The notes under the pieces are model-generated. The model did no database searches. It saw nothing but the letters and a program-made list of their open reading frames with translations, and was not told the DNA's origin. 64,000 nucleotides of DNA from Ceratodon purpureus (Eukaryota; Streptophyta; Bryopsida; Pseudoditrichales; Ditrichaceae), in the NCBI GenBank assembly GCA_014871385.1, contig CM026426.1, positions 86,928,526 to 86,992,525 on the forward strand. The letters are read 5' to 3'. Of the stretch, positions 46,394-59,852 are shown one piece after another. Positions within the stretch are counted from its first letter, which is position 1, and every line of letters starts with the position of its first letter. Made by a program: the position numbers and the translations under genes.

Positions 46394-49300
46394 TTATGGT
46401 CCCAGGTCTCCACTGACTGGCAAAGTAAGTGGTACTGGTCCTCCAGCTGTGTCCAAGGAAGATACTACTGCCCCTACTGTACGATCCACCTCCTCAAACC
46501 CAGTAGCTGGTTCAGGTGCCCCCTGCTCCTCTGCCATGTTCTGCTCATCATCCGACCAGTAGGCAAATGTAGGGAAAGCCTCCACAAACCAAACTAAATA
46601 CTTGTTGAGCCGATCCTGGTCCTCGCCATAAGCCTTCAGTTCGTCACACACCTGTTTCTTGGAGGTAGTCAGCAAATGCCGAGCTAGACCTCGAGCTGTT
46701 GGAGTTGAACTGGCCTCGGCCACATCCACTTGGCGTCTCAAGTGCTCGTTCTCTAATGCCAATCGGTCGAAGTTGTTCAACTAGGCATTGGTCTTGAGCT
46801 CGAGCTCCAACCTCCGCCTATGGGCTTCTTCAACCACCCCTCCCTGTGCTGCCCACCTGGCCCGCTCTTGTTGCTGCTCCTTGCTGAATGCTGTCAGCTT
46901 CCTTCGAGTTTTGGCCCAGGTAATCTTCAGTACCTTTATCTCCTTCCCTGCCTGGCCTAGTTGTACTGTAAGCTCTTGGTTTCTTGCCTCCATTTCCCAA
47001 TTGTGCTCCACTAGCTCCACGTATGATAGCCTCCTCTGATCCAGGCGCGTCTGCAGGTTCTTGATCCTTCTATTCTCGTCGAGCCAAGTGGTCATCTGCT
47101 CCATCAAGCTCTCTAACCCCACTACCACCTCGGACTTCCCTCCATCTATTGACATGAAGGCCCTCCCCAGATTCCGTGGTGACAGTGTCTCGATCGTCTT
47201 GGCTGCTTCAACTATCTGCCCCTAATCTACTTGTGGCTGTTGGAAAGTCAGGCCATTCCCCTCTACTGGAGCCGCTGGCTGGGACTATTGCAGAGTCAGC
47301 AAAGTATGGGAGGCCTCCACTGGTGTCTCAGCTGGTGGTCTCTCTGTTTCAGTCCTGGCCCTATCCATGCTCTTGGTGGTTGGGGTCCGTCTAGTGTCAG
47401 ATGTTATAGCACCTCTCTCCACCTCCTCTGCCTCCTTGGAGTCTAGAGACCCCGTAGTGCTCTCCTTGTACTTCGGTCTGGTGTCGTTCTTCCTGAGTCG
47501 TTTGAAAGTCAGACCCTAGTCCTTAGGTATAGAGAGGGTCGCTGGCAACTTCCTCTTCCCCTTCCTGGCGACCTTCTCCTGCCCTGTTGATGACGGAGAC
47601 TGGTACTCCTCACTCTTCTTAAGATCTGACGGTCCTTGCTTCAATTGCTTCCCTTTGGCTTTTCTGGCCCCTTCCTCGCTAATCACATCAGGAGGAAGTT
47701 CTCCTTCTGGTCTTATTGGTGTCAAGTCAGGTGGGATCTCACTACCATCGTCCACCTCCTCACACTCCTGATCCGGCTCCGGGTCAGTGTACTTCTCCCG
47801 GTCAGGGAACCAGTTCTTCAACAACGCGTCGATCAGTTCCGCTCCTTTTATCTCTTTAGTAGGGCTGGTGTGTACCCTGATCAGCATGCGCCATAGACTC
47901 GATAGGATTAGTGGTGCCCAATTGTGATCCCCCTTCTTCACGGCCTGGTACATATTCTCTAGCAGTTCGTTGCTCGCATAATTTGATTTTTTCTTCACAC
48001 ACATGATTTCGACCAAGGCCCGAACCCTATCCTTGTACTCCTCCGTGAACCCCTTGATCCTCGTACCGTCAGTGTTATCGTCTGCCCTGGTAAGGCCGAA
48101 TGCCTTCATATACCTGCTGTCCAATTCCCCACTGGCTTTGGGAATCGCTGCCACCTGGTTTCCTTCAATGCCCAATGCCTGCTAGATGGTCCAGGCAGTA
48201 ATCTCCACTGGCACTCCTCTCAATGTGGCCCTGATTGGGGTAGTGTACACCATCTTATTGCCCTTCGTATATTGAAACCCCTCCACAAAGTCGGACACCA
48301 ACTCTGTCCTTGGTGTTGACCAAGTGTACCCGTAGAAAGGGCCAAGACTCACCTTCTCAGTCTAATAGTCATCCTTCAGGTCCCTCCACGCCTTCCAATA
48401 CTCCGGGGGTATGAAAGTGAGCTTAATGGTCCTGTTTTTCCTCTTGGTGATGGTGACTCGCTTCGGAGCTCTAGCCAATGTTTCTGTCTGCTTCCTCCTA
48501 GTACATGTCCCGGTCCTCTGTACCTCTGCCCCCTGTTCTAGTCCCCTCACCTAGTCCCCTTCCAATGCTCCCTAGTTCTGCTATGGTGGCGCCCCTCCTT
48601 CCTCCTATATTTCCATCTGGTCCTTCTCCCCCATGACTTTCGTCCTTGTTATGTACTCGTGCAGAGTATCCTTCACTACCCTTCTGCTTGGTGGTGCCGG
48701 TTTTCTTGATCTTCTCTAACCTGCGTCTCCACTGGTTACCATCCCCTCTATCCCAATTTGTATCTCCCTAAGCCCGTCTTCCCTTGTTTCGACTGTTTTT
48801 TCTCTTCCCCAATTTTTAAGTGTAAGAGGTGATCCCTCAGTCTCTGTCCGACCGTCTACCACTTCTATTTTTTTTGGCCCTTTACCTTCTCTTGCTTGTT
48901 GGTTACCCTCTTCTACTCCCCTGGCTAACCCCTGCTGCTCTGTTCTAATTCTATCGGAGTTGTAAATCCCTTGAATCCTCTCAACTTTGAGCTCAAAAGC
49001 TCTCCAAAGTTCTGTTGTGGGTCGGGTTACCTGATGTATCAACTGCCGTGGTCTTCTGAGTTGATGCTGCAGCTCGCCTTCTTGCTGCAGTCGAGCTCTT
49101 GCTTGAATCGCGTCCCTCTTCCTCCGTTCAGTTCTTCGTTCACCCGATCAGCTGGTTCGCCCCCGTCGCCTTCCTTGCCGCCTCTATCATCGTTGTCGAC
49201 ACCCTCTACTCCGCCACCTTCTAGGGTTTTACCCCCTCTTAGGTTTCGAGCTCCGTTCCAATGGTGCCACTCCGCCTCTAGCTGCTGTCGTTGCTTCTCT

Positions 49301-49668
49301 TGGAGGTGCTGCCGCCGCTCCTCTGTTTGCTCGAGTTGCTGCTCCTCGTAAAATGATTGCCGCCGCTCTCCTTCCAGCTCCTGCAGCCGCCGCTCTTCTT
49401 CGAGTTGGAGTCGCTGCTTCTCTTGCAGTAGCTGCCGTCGCTCTTCTTCTTGCTCCTGCAGCCGTCGCCACTCCTCCTCTAACTCCTGTAGCTGTCGCCG
49501 CTCTTCTTGGAGCTGCTGTTCTTCTTGCCACAGCCGACGCCCTCCTTTGACTTGAAGCTGCTTCTCCTCTTGGAGCAGTCGCCGCCGCCCTTCTTCTAGC
49601 TGCCTCGCCTTGTAATTCCACTCCTTCGCCCTAGTTTCTTCCTCTCTTCCTTTGGGTGGTGTAAGCAA
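46394..49668 (-). pseudogene. Accessory coding region 3' of pol in the gypsy fossil
   Basis: Downstream of integrase lie a Gln/Glu/Arg-rich coiled-coil stretch (49,039-49,668), a 219-codon open region (47,516-48,175) with 'YMKAFGLTRADDN' and 'KKGDHNWAPLILSSLWRMLI', and further coiled-coil text (46,394-47,155). No domain is named with confidence. Gypsy elements of plants can carry an extra frame after pol; whether this is such a frame or part of another element is open. Fossil. Confidence 0.4.
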
Positions 49669-50413
49669 ACGCTGGATGCCAACCCTAGTTCGCCATTTTT
49701 CATCCCCCTGTTTTCTTGGACCTGTATGGATGAAATCTCCTAAATGGATGAATCCAGTCCTTCCTCCAATTTAATAGGCTGCAGCCTTAACTGTCCCATC
49801 TGTTTTACTGCTGTCGGTACGACCTCCAACACCCCACCCCCTATTATCTCTAATCTTTCATTTTCTTTTGTTTTTTCTTTTTCTCCTTTCTCTTTAATTT
49901 TTTCTTTTTTATGATTTTTCTCATTTTCTTTATTTTTTTCAATCACCTCCTTCATGTCTCCTTCCCTTGACTGCTGTCCTTCCTCTTGCTCATTTTCATT
50001 TTTCTTTTGATTTTTAATTTTTCTCTCATTGTTTTCTTTACCCCTCTGCTGGTTTACTGCTTCACCGCCTCCTTCTTCACAGCTTTTTTCACCCTCTATA
50101 CCTGTATTTTCTAACCCTAACTGGACACTATCCCCCTTTTGCTCATTGACCAGTCCTCTGGTCAAATGTCCTGGTGTTCTGGTTTCCACTACTCCCTTCT
50201 CATAAAATCTATATGGTTTTAATTTATTAATGTTAACCAAGACTGGGTCTGGTTCGAAATTTTTTACGTGGACCAGTAGAGCAGTATTGTTGGGGAGCCT
50301 GTCTTTTGAATTTCCATCGCATGCTCCTTGTGGCCCTATGGATATCAGAGCACATAATCGCCCACTTGAAAATCCTTTCGCTTGTAGTGTTGCTGGCTTT
50401 AAAGTGCCCTGTT

Positions 50414-53040
50414 CTATTGTCTAGCCCCTACTGCCTGCTGGGCCTCCAGTCTTGAAGTGTCCATCTGCTCCAAGTCTGCAATCTTGGCTGCCAACACTCG
50501 GGTTGGTGTATAATCAATTTCAGAGTTGGTCTTCCTAGTCGCTACTATATACTCTGTTGGCATCAACGGATGTAAGCCATAGACTAGTTGAAATGGTGTG
50601 TCACTTGTAGTAACTTTGTAGGCAGTCCTGTAGGAGAGCAGTACAGTATGAAGATGCTCATCCCAATCTGTTCTCCTGTCATTGACTAGCTTACTGAGTA
50701 AGTGACCAATCACCTTGTTTATTGATTCTGCCTAGCCATTACCTTGTGGGTAATAGCTTGTTGATGTATGATGCTGGAGCAGAAAATGCTCCACCAGGTG
50801 TTCTATGGCCTCATTAATAAACTGAGAGCCCTGGTCACATACAAGTGTCAAAGGACACCCGTATGTAGAAAGGATCTGCTCATACAAAAACTTAGCAGTA
50901 ACTGCTGCTGAATTGGTTTTCATCGCCTTTGCCTCCACCCACTTGGTTGCATAATCGATAGCCACCAATATGTACATGTTCCCCGTTCTTGATGCTGTTG
51001 GTTTAATGGGCCTGATAAAGTCCATTCCCCATTTCATAAATGGTTCTGCTGGCATACTAGCCACTAAGGTAGCTAGACCAGTATTGGCCATGCCTCCCAC
51101 TCGCTAGCATCTGTCACACGCCTTGCAGTATTCTGAAACATCCCGATGTATCGCTGGCCACGAGTATCCGGCGTCTAGTATCTTCTTGGTGGTGATATCT
51201 TACGAAAAATGACCACCTGCTTCCCCATTATGCATCTCCTTTATCACTACTTCTGCCTGCACTGGGTCCAGTACCCTCCTGACCATCAGATCATGTCCTC
51301 CCTTGTGCAGAATCCCCTGGACCAGTGTTTAGGGCGGAGACTTCAGAATCAATTTCCTTAGCTCTTCCTTGGACAAGTCCTGTTGTACAACACTAGGTTT
51401 CACGTAAGAATGAACATCCTCTAACCACTCTGGTTTAACATAAAACAAACTGGCATCCTTGGTCTGGTTCTCAACACCAGTTGCTGGTTCTCCATTGGGC
51501 AGTCTTGACATCGCATCTGCCACTCCATGATTCTTTCCTGGCTTATACACTACTGTAAGATCGTACTCTTGAAACAGCAGTAGCCATCTTGCTATCCTTC
51601 CCGACACCTGCGGCTTATTGACCAAGTACACCAATGCCATATGGTCAACATAGAAAACAAATTCATTGCCCAACAGATAATGCCTATACTTGTTCAGGGC
51701 ATAAACCATTGCTAGAGCCTCCCTTTCAGTAGTATTGTAGTTCCTCTCAGCAGAATTCAGCAGTCTACTGGCATAAGAAATGGGCTGGTCACACTTCCCT
51801 GTTGGATTCTAGGCCAGCATCACCCCTACTGCTATATTTGAAGCATCAGTATGCACATGGAACTCCAGGTCCAATCTTGGTGCATTGAGAATTGGCGCAT
51901 TTTGGTACTGCTCCTTGATTTTCTTCCACGCCTGTTCACACTGGTCGGTCCAGATGAACTCTTCGGTCTTCTTCATGAGTCTGGTGATCGGCTCCATGAT
52001 ATGTGCATACAACTTAATTTAGCATCTATTAAACTAGGCGAAACCGTTAAAAACCTGCACATCCCCTGGCTTTTCTGGTCTAGGCATCTTCTCTACTGCT
52101 TCAATTTTCTTAGGATCAGGAAATTTCCCTTCCTTAGACACAATGTGGCCCAGTATAATACCAGAAAAGACCAGTAATAAACATTTCTCAGGGTTCAAAC
52201 TTATACCATACTCACGGCATTTTTCGAAACACTTTCTGAGCTTGACCAGGTGACTAACAATGTCACTGTACACACTAAAATCATCTAAAAACAATTTCAT
52301 AAAATCACCAATGAAATCACAAAAGGGTTTGTTTACTGCCCTCTGGTACGTGGGAGGCGCGTTTTTCAGCCCAAAGGGCATGACTATCCACACAAAGGCT
52401 CCCCAGTCCGTTACAAAAGCAGTCTTGTGCCTGTCCTCTGGTGCTATCTGAATCTGGTGGTACCCGGAGTACCCATCCAGAAACGAATACATCTCATGTC
52501 CTGCCACCGAATCCAACACCTCCTCAGTAGATGGCAATGGATACGGGTCCTTTTTAGTGGCAGCATTCAATTTACGGAAGTCAATACAAATTCTCAACTT
52601 CCCATTTTTCTTAGGAACAATGACAATAAGGAATAACCAGGTAGCATCCTCTACTGGTGTAATGAATCCGGCCTGAAGCAGTTTGTCCAAGTCCTGCTTC
52701 ACAATACTGGCGTAATTTGGATTCATGCGATATCTGGCCTAATGGGATGGTGGTATATCCTTCTCCAGCTCAATCCTGTGTTGCGCAATTGAAGGTGAAA
52801 TACCCTTCATGTCCTTACAGGTCCAAGCAACTACATCCTTGAACTCCCTGAACAGAGCCTCTGCTTCAATGGCCTGTTTTGGAGAAATGGCTGCATTAAT
52901 CTTCAAATACTGGGGCTCCTCCTCTGTTCCAAGGTTAATTTTTCTCAATTGCTCCGACTCTGGTAAGGTCTAGGATGCAATCTTCAGTTTCTTCACTTTC
53001 TCCCGGGCTCGTGTCTCATCCACCTCAATGACACCCTCCT
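50414..53040 (-). pseudogene. gypsy pol remnant: RT, RNase H, integrase
   Basis: RT shows 'VPKKNGKLRICIDFRKLN', 'YSFLDGYSGYHQI', 'MPFGLKNAPPTYQR' and the catalytic 'KLFLDDFSVYSD'. RNase H shows 'VYALNKYRHYLLG' and 'FYVDHMALVYLVNKP'. Integrase shows 'AIDYATKWVEAKAM' and 'CDQGSQFINEAIEHLV'. These are standard for plant Ty3/gypsy elements. Fossil; not a working gene. Confidence 0.85.
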
Positions 53041-53120
53041 CAAAGTCGTAGAAATGATCTGGGTAGGCTCGCTCTGATCCCCCCTCTTGTCCCTGGTCCC
53101 GGTCCTGGTTCTTTGCCTGG

Positions 53121-53944
53121 TCATTGGTTTTGTCCTAGTCCTTGCTGTTGTCCTGGTCCTTGTTTTGCTCCAACCCTAAACCCTAAACCCTGCCCATCTA
53201 TCCTCTCTGTTGCCAGCGTGAGCGAATTCGAGGCTCTGGGAGCTTTCTCCGCCTCCCTGCAAGCCCGTTCATTTGCTGTTTGCATGGCGCGCTTCGCCTT
53301 GAGACGTGTCGCCTGCTGTCTTTTGGCCGCCTTTATGGCGCGAGCATGAGAAGCTGCAGTGGCCTTTGCCTCACACATTGCCTGAGCTGCATTGCGCTCT
53401 GCTTGTTTCACTGCGCGCGCCTTCGCCACCTCCGTAGCTTAAGCCTCGTTAGCTTTTCGATCCTCCTCTTGCTGTATTTCTTTACGCTTTTTGCGGTCTT
53501 GATTTTCTTCCCATGCAATGTCCTTCTTCCTTGGTGCAGTTGCCTTGGCCTCCTTCACCTTCGCGGCTGCGGAGATGTATTCTTCCAATGTTAGTATGAT
53601 GGACATTGTAAAGTCTAAGATGGGGTTGCGGTGCGTGATATTTGCCCGCGTAGTAATTGTGGGCAGAGTGAGGAAATGCGTGATTGATTCCACGCCTTGC
53701 TCGTCATATTCTAATCCAATGATGTCCTTGGCAATTTCAAGATTTGAAGTGGCTGCATCGACTATGAAGTGCTCGGAGGTGGAGTTGAGAATTTCAGCGA
53801 GCTAAGTCTCAATTCTGGCCGCACCTGCTCCGTCAAGGTCGCCTTGCACTGGTTTAGGAAAGCCAGCTTCCTCCCCTTCTTTGGTTCCGTCATGCCAATG
53901 GTTGCCATTTCCAAATTCCCCTGCCATTTCTTGTGGATTGTCAT
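53121..53944 (-). pseudogene. Unrecognised region upstream of gypsy pol
   Basis: Ala/Lys/Arg-rich helical text (53,121-53,429) and a segment with 'TIGMTEPKKGRKLAFLNQCK' (53,762-53,944). It occupies the place expected for gag, but no zinc knuckle or capsid motif was recognised. Treated as part of the fossil. Confidence 0.35.
53172..53191. repeat. Short interstitial telomere-like run
   Basis: AACCCTAAACCCTAAACCCT, between two and three units of the plant-type CCCTAAA repeat. It is too short to mark a chromosome end and lies inside the mobile-element region. Confidence 0.8.
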
Positions 53945-53950
53945 TGCTCG

Positions 53951-56900
53951 ACCCTAGTCCATGCTCTGCCTCTCCAAGTGTTGAAGTGAAATTTCTGATG
54001 GTAGTAGGTGCAAATCGAGGGCATGGAAATTAATTGGATAAATTCCAATGGCATTATATTCCTTTTCTCTTAGACAAAGCTTTTCAAAGTGCTAGTGACA
54101 TCCACTGATCCAATACATACTTGGTGGCTAATTCATGTAGGTGTCTACAACTCTAACAATCACGGTACTCTGAAATGTTGCTTGATGGGGTTAAACACTG
54201 ACAAAGACACATCTAACGGCTGAAGTGTGTGTGATGTATGTGAAGAAAGAGTCAACAAATCTAAGTCGGAAGCGCTTGCTTTCCGCACCGTATTAAATGT
54301 GACATGACAGCACTACTTATCCAAAATTAACAAGTGCCGATTTTGAGGGGAGATGTCACCTACCCTCCATACACTCGCTATGAAATGTGAAATTTAAGCT
54401 GAGAGGAGGCAAGATGTCATCCATGCTTGTTGTTGCATAGCCATTAAGAGATTTCCCATTAATATAGGAGGTGTATAAGTCAAAGGAGAATTTTACTTGA
54501 AGAGGAAATAGGTTTAAGTAGGAATGCAACCTTTAAATATCATATTTACTTCAACAATTAATTTACTATGAATTTTTGAAGTTGTTTTTTGTGTAATATA
54601 TATAACGGATATGTAGGCCCACCTAAAACTAATCATCATGACACCAAAACTTGATCATTGTACTACTATCAAAATATTCCCATATGATTATCTTTCTTTT
54701 AGATCTCCCAAGATTTTAAATCTAAAAACTTGTCAGATTTGGAGAAGTCTACTAATCAGTTATGGGTACCTTGTCGGCTATGGGTACCTTGACCTTAACA
54801 ATGAAGTTTCTTCTACCATGGATCTTACTTCCAGCCTGATGATTCGTCCAAATGGAAGACGTTTTGTAAGAGGCGAAGCTCTTGTTCTTCAAGTGCTCTG
54901 GCAAGGCAAGGCTTCTAGCATGTTGGATAGAAAATTATCCAATTCTTGCAACATTGGAGGGCTCTGGAGGTTGTTGGATTGGCAAGACCTTATCGGTATT
55001 TGGCGGGGTCCTTTATCCTCACCTTTGTTTCAGCCGAGGTGGGGTCTGCAAGAAACTCCTTGCTATCCCCTCAGAGGGCGTCTGGTTGGCGCATACCCTA
55101 GTTCCTTTAGGAGTTGCAATGCAGACTCTCCGTTTACGGATTCTCTTCCTCCGGGCAGGGTTGTCAAAACAGACAGACATGGGTAAAATTTCCGGACATG
55201 GACGGTTGGACGAACAGACTGACAGGTTGGTCCAAGGAGAAAATCGGACATTGAGGGGAGAAGGAAAATTACTAGGTTAATGGACCTATGTTGTAATGGA
55301 TAACATTTTAGTACAAACCAACTATTTGTGGCATCATATATTTTTTTTAAAAAATCAACCATGGTAATGAGTCTAAATTTCATTACAATGGATAAATTTA
55401 AACTCAATAGACTACTTTAGCTTCAATCGGAAAGAGATGGATTTTATGGTTAAAATAAATAAATGAACTCAAATGGCTTCAACTTGATTTGATTAACACG
55501 TTATGCTCTCTCACAAAACTAATGGATGAAATCCATCTATTTTCTTAGTGAAAGTACATTGCTGGACCATCCATTTGATCCAAAATGTCTACAACAATAT
55601 TAAAATTGGTTATGTCTTCCTTGTTCTCTACTTCATATCTTCGTCTTGAGTGTGAATAAGTTTTAGGGTGCTTACAACAAGTTCTTGTGAGTTACCACGA
55701 AAAGACTATTTAAAACTACATAATGACTTGTATATTTCATAGTGTATAAGTTACAAAAAAATATCGAGACGTATTTATATCCAAACACAATAATACTATT
55801 AAATGAGATGCTTTATTCAAATGTAACAACAACATCCGTTTTTGGGTCAAGACACTAACGAAAATACATGCCAGAAAGGAGACTTCCAAACATTTAGCAA
55901 GGAAAAAAAAGGTGGTCATGAATCAAGATAGTTTGAACTTTGAAGTACTTCAAACTCATATGAGAAACAATATAAATTTAGGGAGATTCGGGCAGAGAAG
56001 TCAATGAATTAACCCTTGAAGAACAAATGCTTTCTAGATACCACACCCAAAATCTCTTTTAAACTCCATTTTAAGCACAATTCTATTTTCAATTTGCTTT
56101 GACTCTATTCTAAAAAAGTAAAGATCTCTTTAAGGTGCTTGGTTTGGCATTCTAAAAATCCCATTTGTAATAATAGAGTGTAAGTTATGAGCAAGATTCT
56201 CTCAAGAAAGAACCGAGCCCTTCGGGCTGGGTCTGACCTATAAGGATTAATGGCCACAAAATTTGAACATGGAAGCCACGTAGGTAAAACCGGTGCTATT
56301 AAACAATAATCCACAATTCAAGGAGCAATTTCTGCACCTATCCATTGCCCTTATAACTTAATCTTTATTGAACCCTGATTATATTTTTGCTAATCATATT
56401 TTTTGCAAATATTTATATCCTTGCAAGTTTTAGTTTAACAAGGTGTCACTTCAATTTATCTCTACTTTGAATATCATTTTAACAAATAAATATCAAATTG
56501 TGAATTATGGTGAGAATAATATGAGTGGTATACTCTAGCTTGAAGACAAGTAGACATTTGGTCTAACTCTTAATCCTTAAGTAGGACACGACAAGTTTTG
56601 TTGCTTTAGATGTTTCATGTTGTTTTGAATGTACAATCACGAGATTTGATCGTACCCTACACTGGTAACTAGTGGTTAATAATGTTCCCGTGCATATGAT
56701 ACAAAAATCAAGTAAACTTAAAAGAAACTCTTACATGCATAGTAAAAATCATGGTAATATTATAGTATTTGTAAAAGTAAATTTAATTTTTAATTTTAAA
56801 ATTATTGTATTATAATATTTTGGTTGCTTGTGGTCCAATCTCACAATTATCATGTTGAACCATGACTATAAGAAAACCCCGTTTTTTGTGATGAAGGGCT

Positions 56901-57023
56901 TGGGAAAAATAAAATAAAAATTGATAAAGGACCCAAAACTCAACCAATTGAAAAAGTTGCTCTAAGTGCACTCGTCATGGTTTTAGACAATATCAACATT
57001 GAAAAGGAATCAACAATGGTGCA
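53951..57023. other. Spacer without recognised gene
   Basis: AT-rich, with short frames only (54,638-55,186 and 54,882-55,280 overlap in different frames and neither has a domain). There is a tandem GGTACCTT/CTATGGGTACCTTG duplication at 54,763-54,793. No matching LTR, CACTA repeat or terminal repeat was found. Confidence 0.45.
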
Positions 57024-58461
57024 ATGGGTAAAATAGAAGCTATTCATCTTAAAGAAGATACAAATGATCTGCCTGTAGTTCAAGATCCAATGTTGGTGGA
57101 TGAATCTTACATCAACAACATGGTTGATGTTGCAACGGCCGGTGTGTTAAAGAATATTTCTACACCAGCGAAACAACGAGGAGTTGGAGTGGTATTGCCT
57201 CCACTGGGCCCATACGCGCGACTGTACGTGGACATTGATGGACCATTAAGTCAAGATTCCTTGTCATTTCCAACCAATGCTCAAACAAAGGAAGTAGAAA
57301 CATTGAAGAGAGCCAATGATGAATTGCGGCTTTTTGTTTCAAAGTTGTGTATGACAGACTACTAGTGGAAAGTGGCAAAAATTCTCTGCGTTGATCGCGG
57401 TCGCCAGATGGCAATAGAGTTCAAGAAGATCGACAATGACTACTTGCAGCACAACAAACGAAGGGATTTTGGCCTCACCTCATGGACTAATGCAGATGAT
57501 ATGTTTCCATCCAACATGCCAATGCAAGAATCAAATTCATCTCTCATAGATTGGGCAAAGTTGGATTTTGATCACTCAAACGCAACTTCGTGCCATGATC
57601 TTCAAATGAAGCCAGGGGTTAAAAGCATAAAGCTTTGGCCAAATCCTCAACCATGGGTGTTGGATGATTCGAAAGAATGTATGGTGTGTCTAAATCCATT
57701 TGGTTGGGAGGGTGAATGGGCACTTGGATCATGTACCCACATGTTCCATCCAATGTGTTTAATTAACATTCTTTTGGTTATGAGATTTTGCGCGATGTGC
57801 AAATCCCCGGTCCATGAACGCTTGTACAAGGTTGTTGGACTCACTCCATACATGCCACCAAGCCATAAGAGAAATCCCATAAACCCCGAGGGTGAATGTT
57901 ACCGCAATCAATGGGGTGAAGATTTGATTTGGAGTTGGCCGGCAAATACTCACTCGGTCTTCAAGAGCAATGTTAGTGCAATGTTGGGGTGGGAGAATGA
58001 CCACAAAGAGATTGTAAGGGTTTGTAAGAAGATGTTTTGGATTTGATCCGGGTGACCAAGGGAAGCAAAAAAATTTCTATCAAACTTTGGATGGATACTG
58101 GGATGCGAAGAACAACCGATTCTAATTTGATACGCACCCAAAAGGCCTCATATGGAACAAGGATGGGAACTTGATTATAGACAATGAAGGTTAGGCCACT
58201 ATGAGCGCCCGAGAGGCAGTCCAAATGTCTCTTTCAAAGTGGAAGGCACTATGGAAAAATGAAGCTGTTGACATTTTTCTAGAGGAACACCCTCCACATA
58301 CATTGCGTAGATTGGCCTCATTGAGAAGCTCGCAAATTCTGCGTAGCCTCAGTGAAACAAATGGCCTATTTTGGTGGACTCGCAGCACAGCAAGGCGCCC
58401 TATTCTCTTGGACGATGGAGCGGGACCAAGTGGCACGGCCGGAGAAGATGCAGATGACTAG
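57024..58461 (+). pseudogene. RING-H2 protein gene, broken
   Basis: One frame runs from ATG 57,024 to 58,046, interrupted only by TAG at 57,363. It encodes an N-terminal region with a short coiled coil ('QTKEVETLKRANDELRLFV'), then a RING-H2 finger 'CMVC', 'GSCTHMFHPMC', 'RFCAMC' (C-x2-C-x14-C-x-H-x2-H-x2-C-x10-C-x2-C), then 'ERLYKVVGLTPYMPPSHKRN'. Near 58,044 the coding sense moves by one base to 'FDPGDQGKQKNFYQTLDGYW', continues past TAA 58,120 and a TAG just before 58,200, and ends at 58,459-58,461 (TAG) after 'MSAREAVQMSLSKWKALW'. The zinc spacing is close to that of the RING in element B, so this may be the accessory gene of a related transposon; a host E3-like gene is the alternative. 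No terminal repeats were found around it. Confidence 0.6.
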
Positions 58462-59548
58462 TAATAGTTACAACTTAGTAATAAGAGACTAGTTTTCGTA
58501 TACTGCATTTTTTTTAATGTTTTGGTTTGAAATGGTAATGAAATACTTTTAGTTTCACAAATATAGACAACAATGCAAAGTTTATGTACGACGAGTATCT
58601 CATTTTTCCTATGCAAAATTTACATAGTTGTCATTGCGGTTAGTTCCAATGTATTATTCTGTTGGAAATGTTTGTTTTTCTTGCAATGTTTTTGATTTGC
58701 TACATTAGTAGAAGACTCGACCTTTGGAAAGGCTGTGAAATTACTCACTATTTTTTTAAGCAATTACTCACTATTTCTTGAGCAACCAGCATGTCCAACC
58801 AGCATTAGTACGACCAGCTCAGCTTCATCAACTTTGTTGTTGGACAACCATTGGTAGAAGTCGTGTGTTGGAATTTCGTCATCATGAGCTTTAGTACAGG
58901 TGTCGTTGGTGTCCTTTTTAAACCACTTACACTTCAAGACGTATAATCCACACGTTGAATTAAGTACATTGTCGCTTAATCTGAAGTGTACATTATGTTT
59001 CCTGCCCTCGTCTCCATTCCGATTTGGCGCCCTTTTTTCCTTCATTCAGACTGAATTGCAACCGCAGACAGAATTTAACCGCTGACAGAGTTTTTCAATG
59101 GTGCATTGTTGTTAAGGCTGCATCATGCTGGAGGCTAGTGATAGATTTGGTTTTGTGAGTCTGCATCTAATGCTCTTTCTACGTCTTTCATTTCATTCTT
59201 CTTATTCAAGTTTTGATCAGGAAGTTGGAACGGTGGATCATCGGCATGTGAATTATATCATGTGTTTTGCTTCCTGTTTCTCATGTAATTTTGAGTACTT
59301 GATAAAGAGTCAAAATTGACCATCTTTCTGTGGTGTTTTGTCTACCTTGTACAGACTATTTGTTTCGGCAATCCAGGTGCATGCGCCTGATATAATTCAC
59401 GATATGATTCTCTGTCCCATGTTGGCTAGATAGTGCTGGTTGCTGTCGAGAATCGTGGTCATAACAAGTTGAAGAGCGACAAGAGTAGGCCGGTTATTCA
59501 CCTCACTCCATTTCTGTGTTTTTTAGTTTTTGCTTGTTGAGCTGTACA
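58462..59548. other. Spacer without recognised gene
   Basis: A 93-codon minus frame (58,764-59,045) and short plus frames have no domain. A few GTAC words occur. Confidence 0.45.
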
Positions 59549-59852
59549 ATGAGTTCTCGATCTCGTGTTCAAGCAGTTATGCTTGACATCAATGAAGGAG
59601 ACTCAACTCCCACAAAAGTTGAGGTGAATTCATAGGTATCCTTGATGCCTGGAATAAGGGGTGGACATGCAAAAGACGCTAGGAAGCATGGTGGTAGTAG
59701 TGTCTACGGTTCCTACAAGGTGCAAGTTCTAGGGTTCCGTTTTAATGCAAATTCTACTGCTGTGACTAAGATTCGGGTGAGGCATGCTTACATGCAGCCG
59801 TAGTTGCTTGATTTGCGCAAAGAACCACGGGTTACATTAGGCGGCGCTAACT
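59549..59852 (+). pseudogene. Single exon of an unrecognised gene
   Basis: From ATG 59,549 the frame reads MSSRSRVQAVMLDINEGD, then 'SLMPGIRGGHAKDARKHGGS', 'YGSYKVQVLGFRFNANST' and 'LLDLRKEPRVTLGGAN', ending at a strong donor GTAAGT (59,853). It holds two in-frame TAGs (59,633 and 59,801). The following 400 bp are rich in GTAC words like those of the 1,950-6,260 block, so it may belong to the same kind of element. No downstream exon was identified. Confidence 0.4.

Larger units (their letters stand above)
45649..53950 (-). mobile_element. Ty3/gypsy LTR retrotransposon fossil, minus strand, broken
   Basis: Order along the minus strand: an unrecognised N-terminal region (to about 53,950), reverse transcriptase (about 52,030-53,040), RNase H (51,329-52,012), integrase (50,414-51,110), a Lys/Glu-rich tail (49,740-50,240), accessory coding region (46,394-49,668), polypurine tract and LTR. 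The RT-RNase H-integrase order defines Ty3/gypsy. It is broken, with on the order of ten or more interruptions. The right LTR was not found, so the right limit is approximate. Age cannot be estimated from one LTR. It abuts the CACTA subterminal repeats, as if it had inserted there. Confidence 0.75.

Noticed and set aside
53172-53191. Chromosome end or subtelomere
   Set aside because: Only two to three CCCTAAA units inside a mobile-element region; too short to indicate a telomere.
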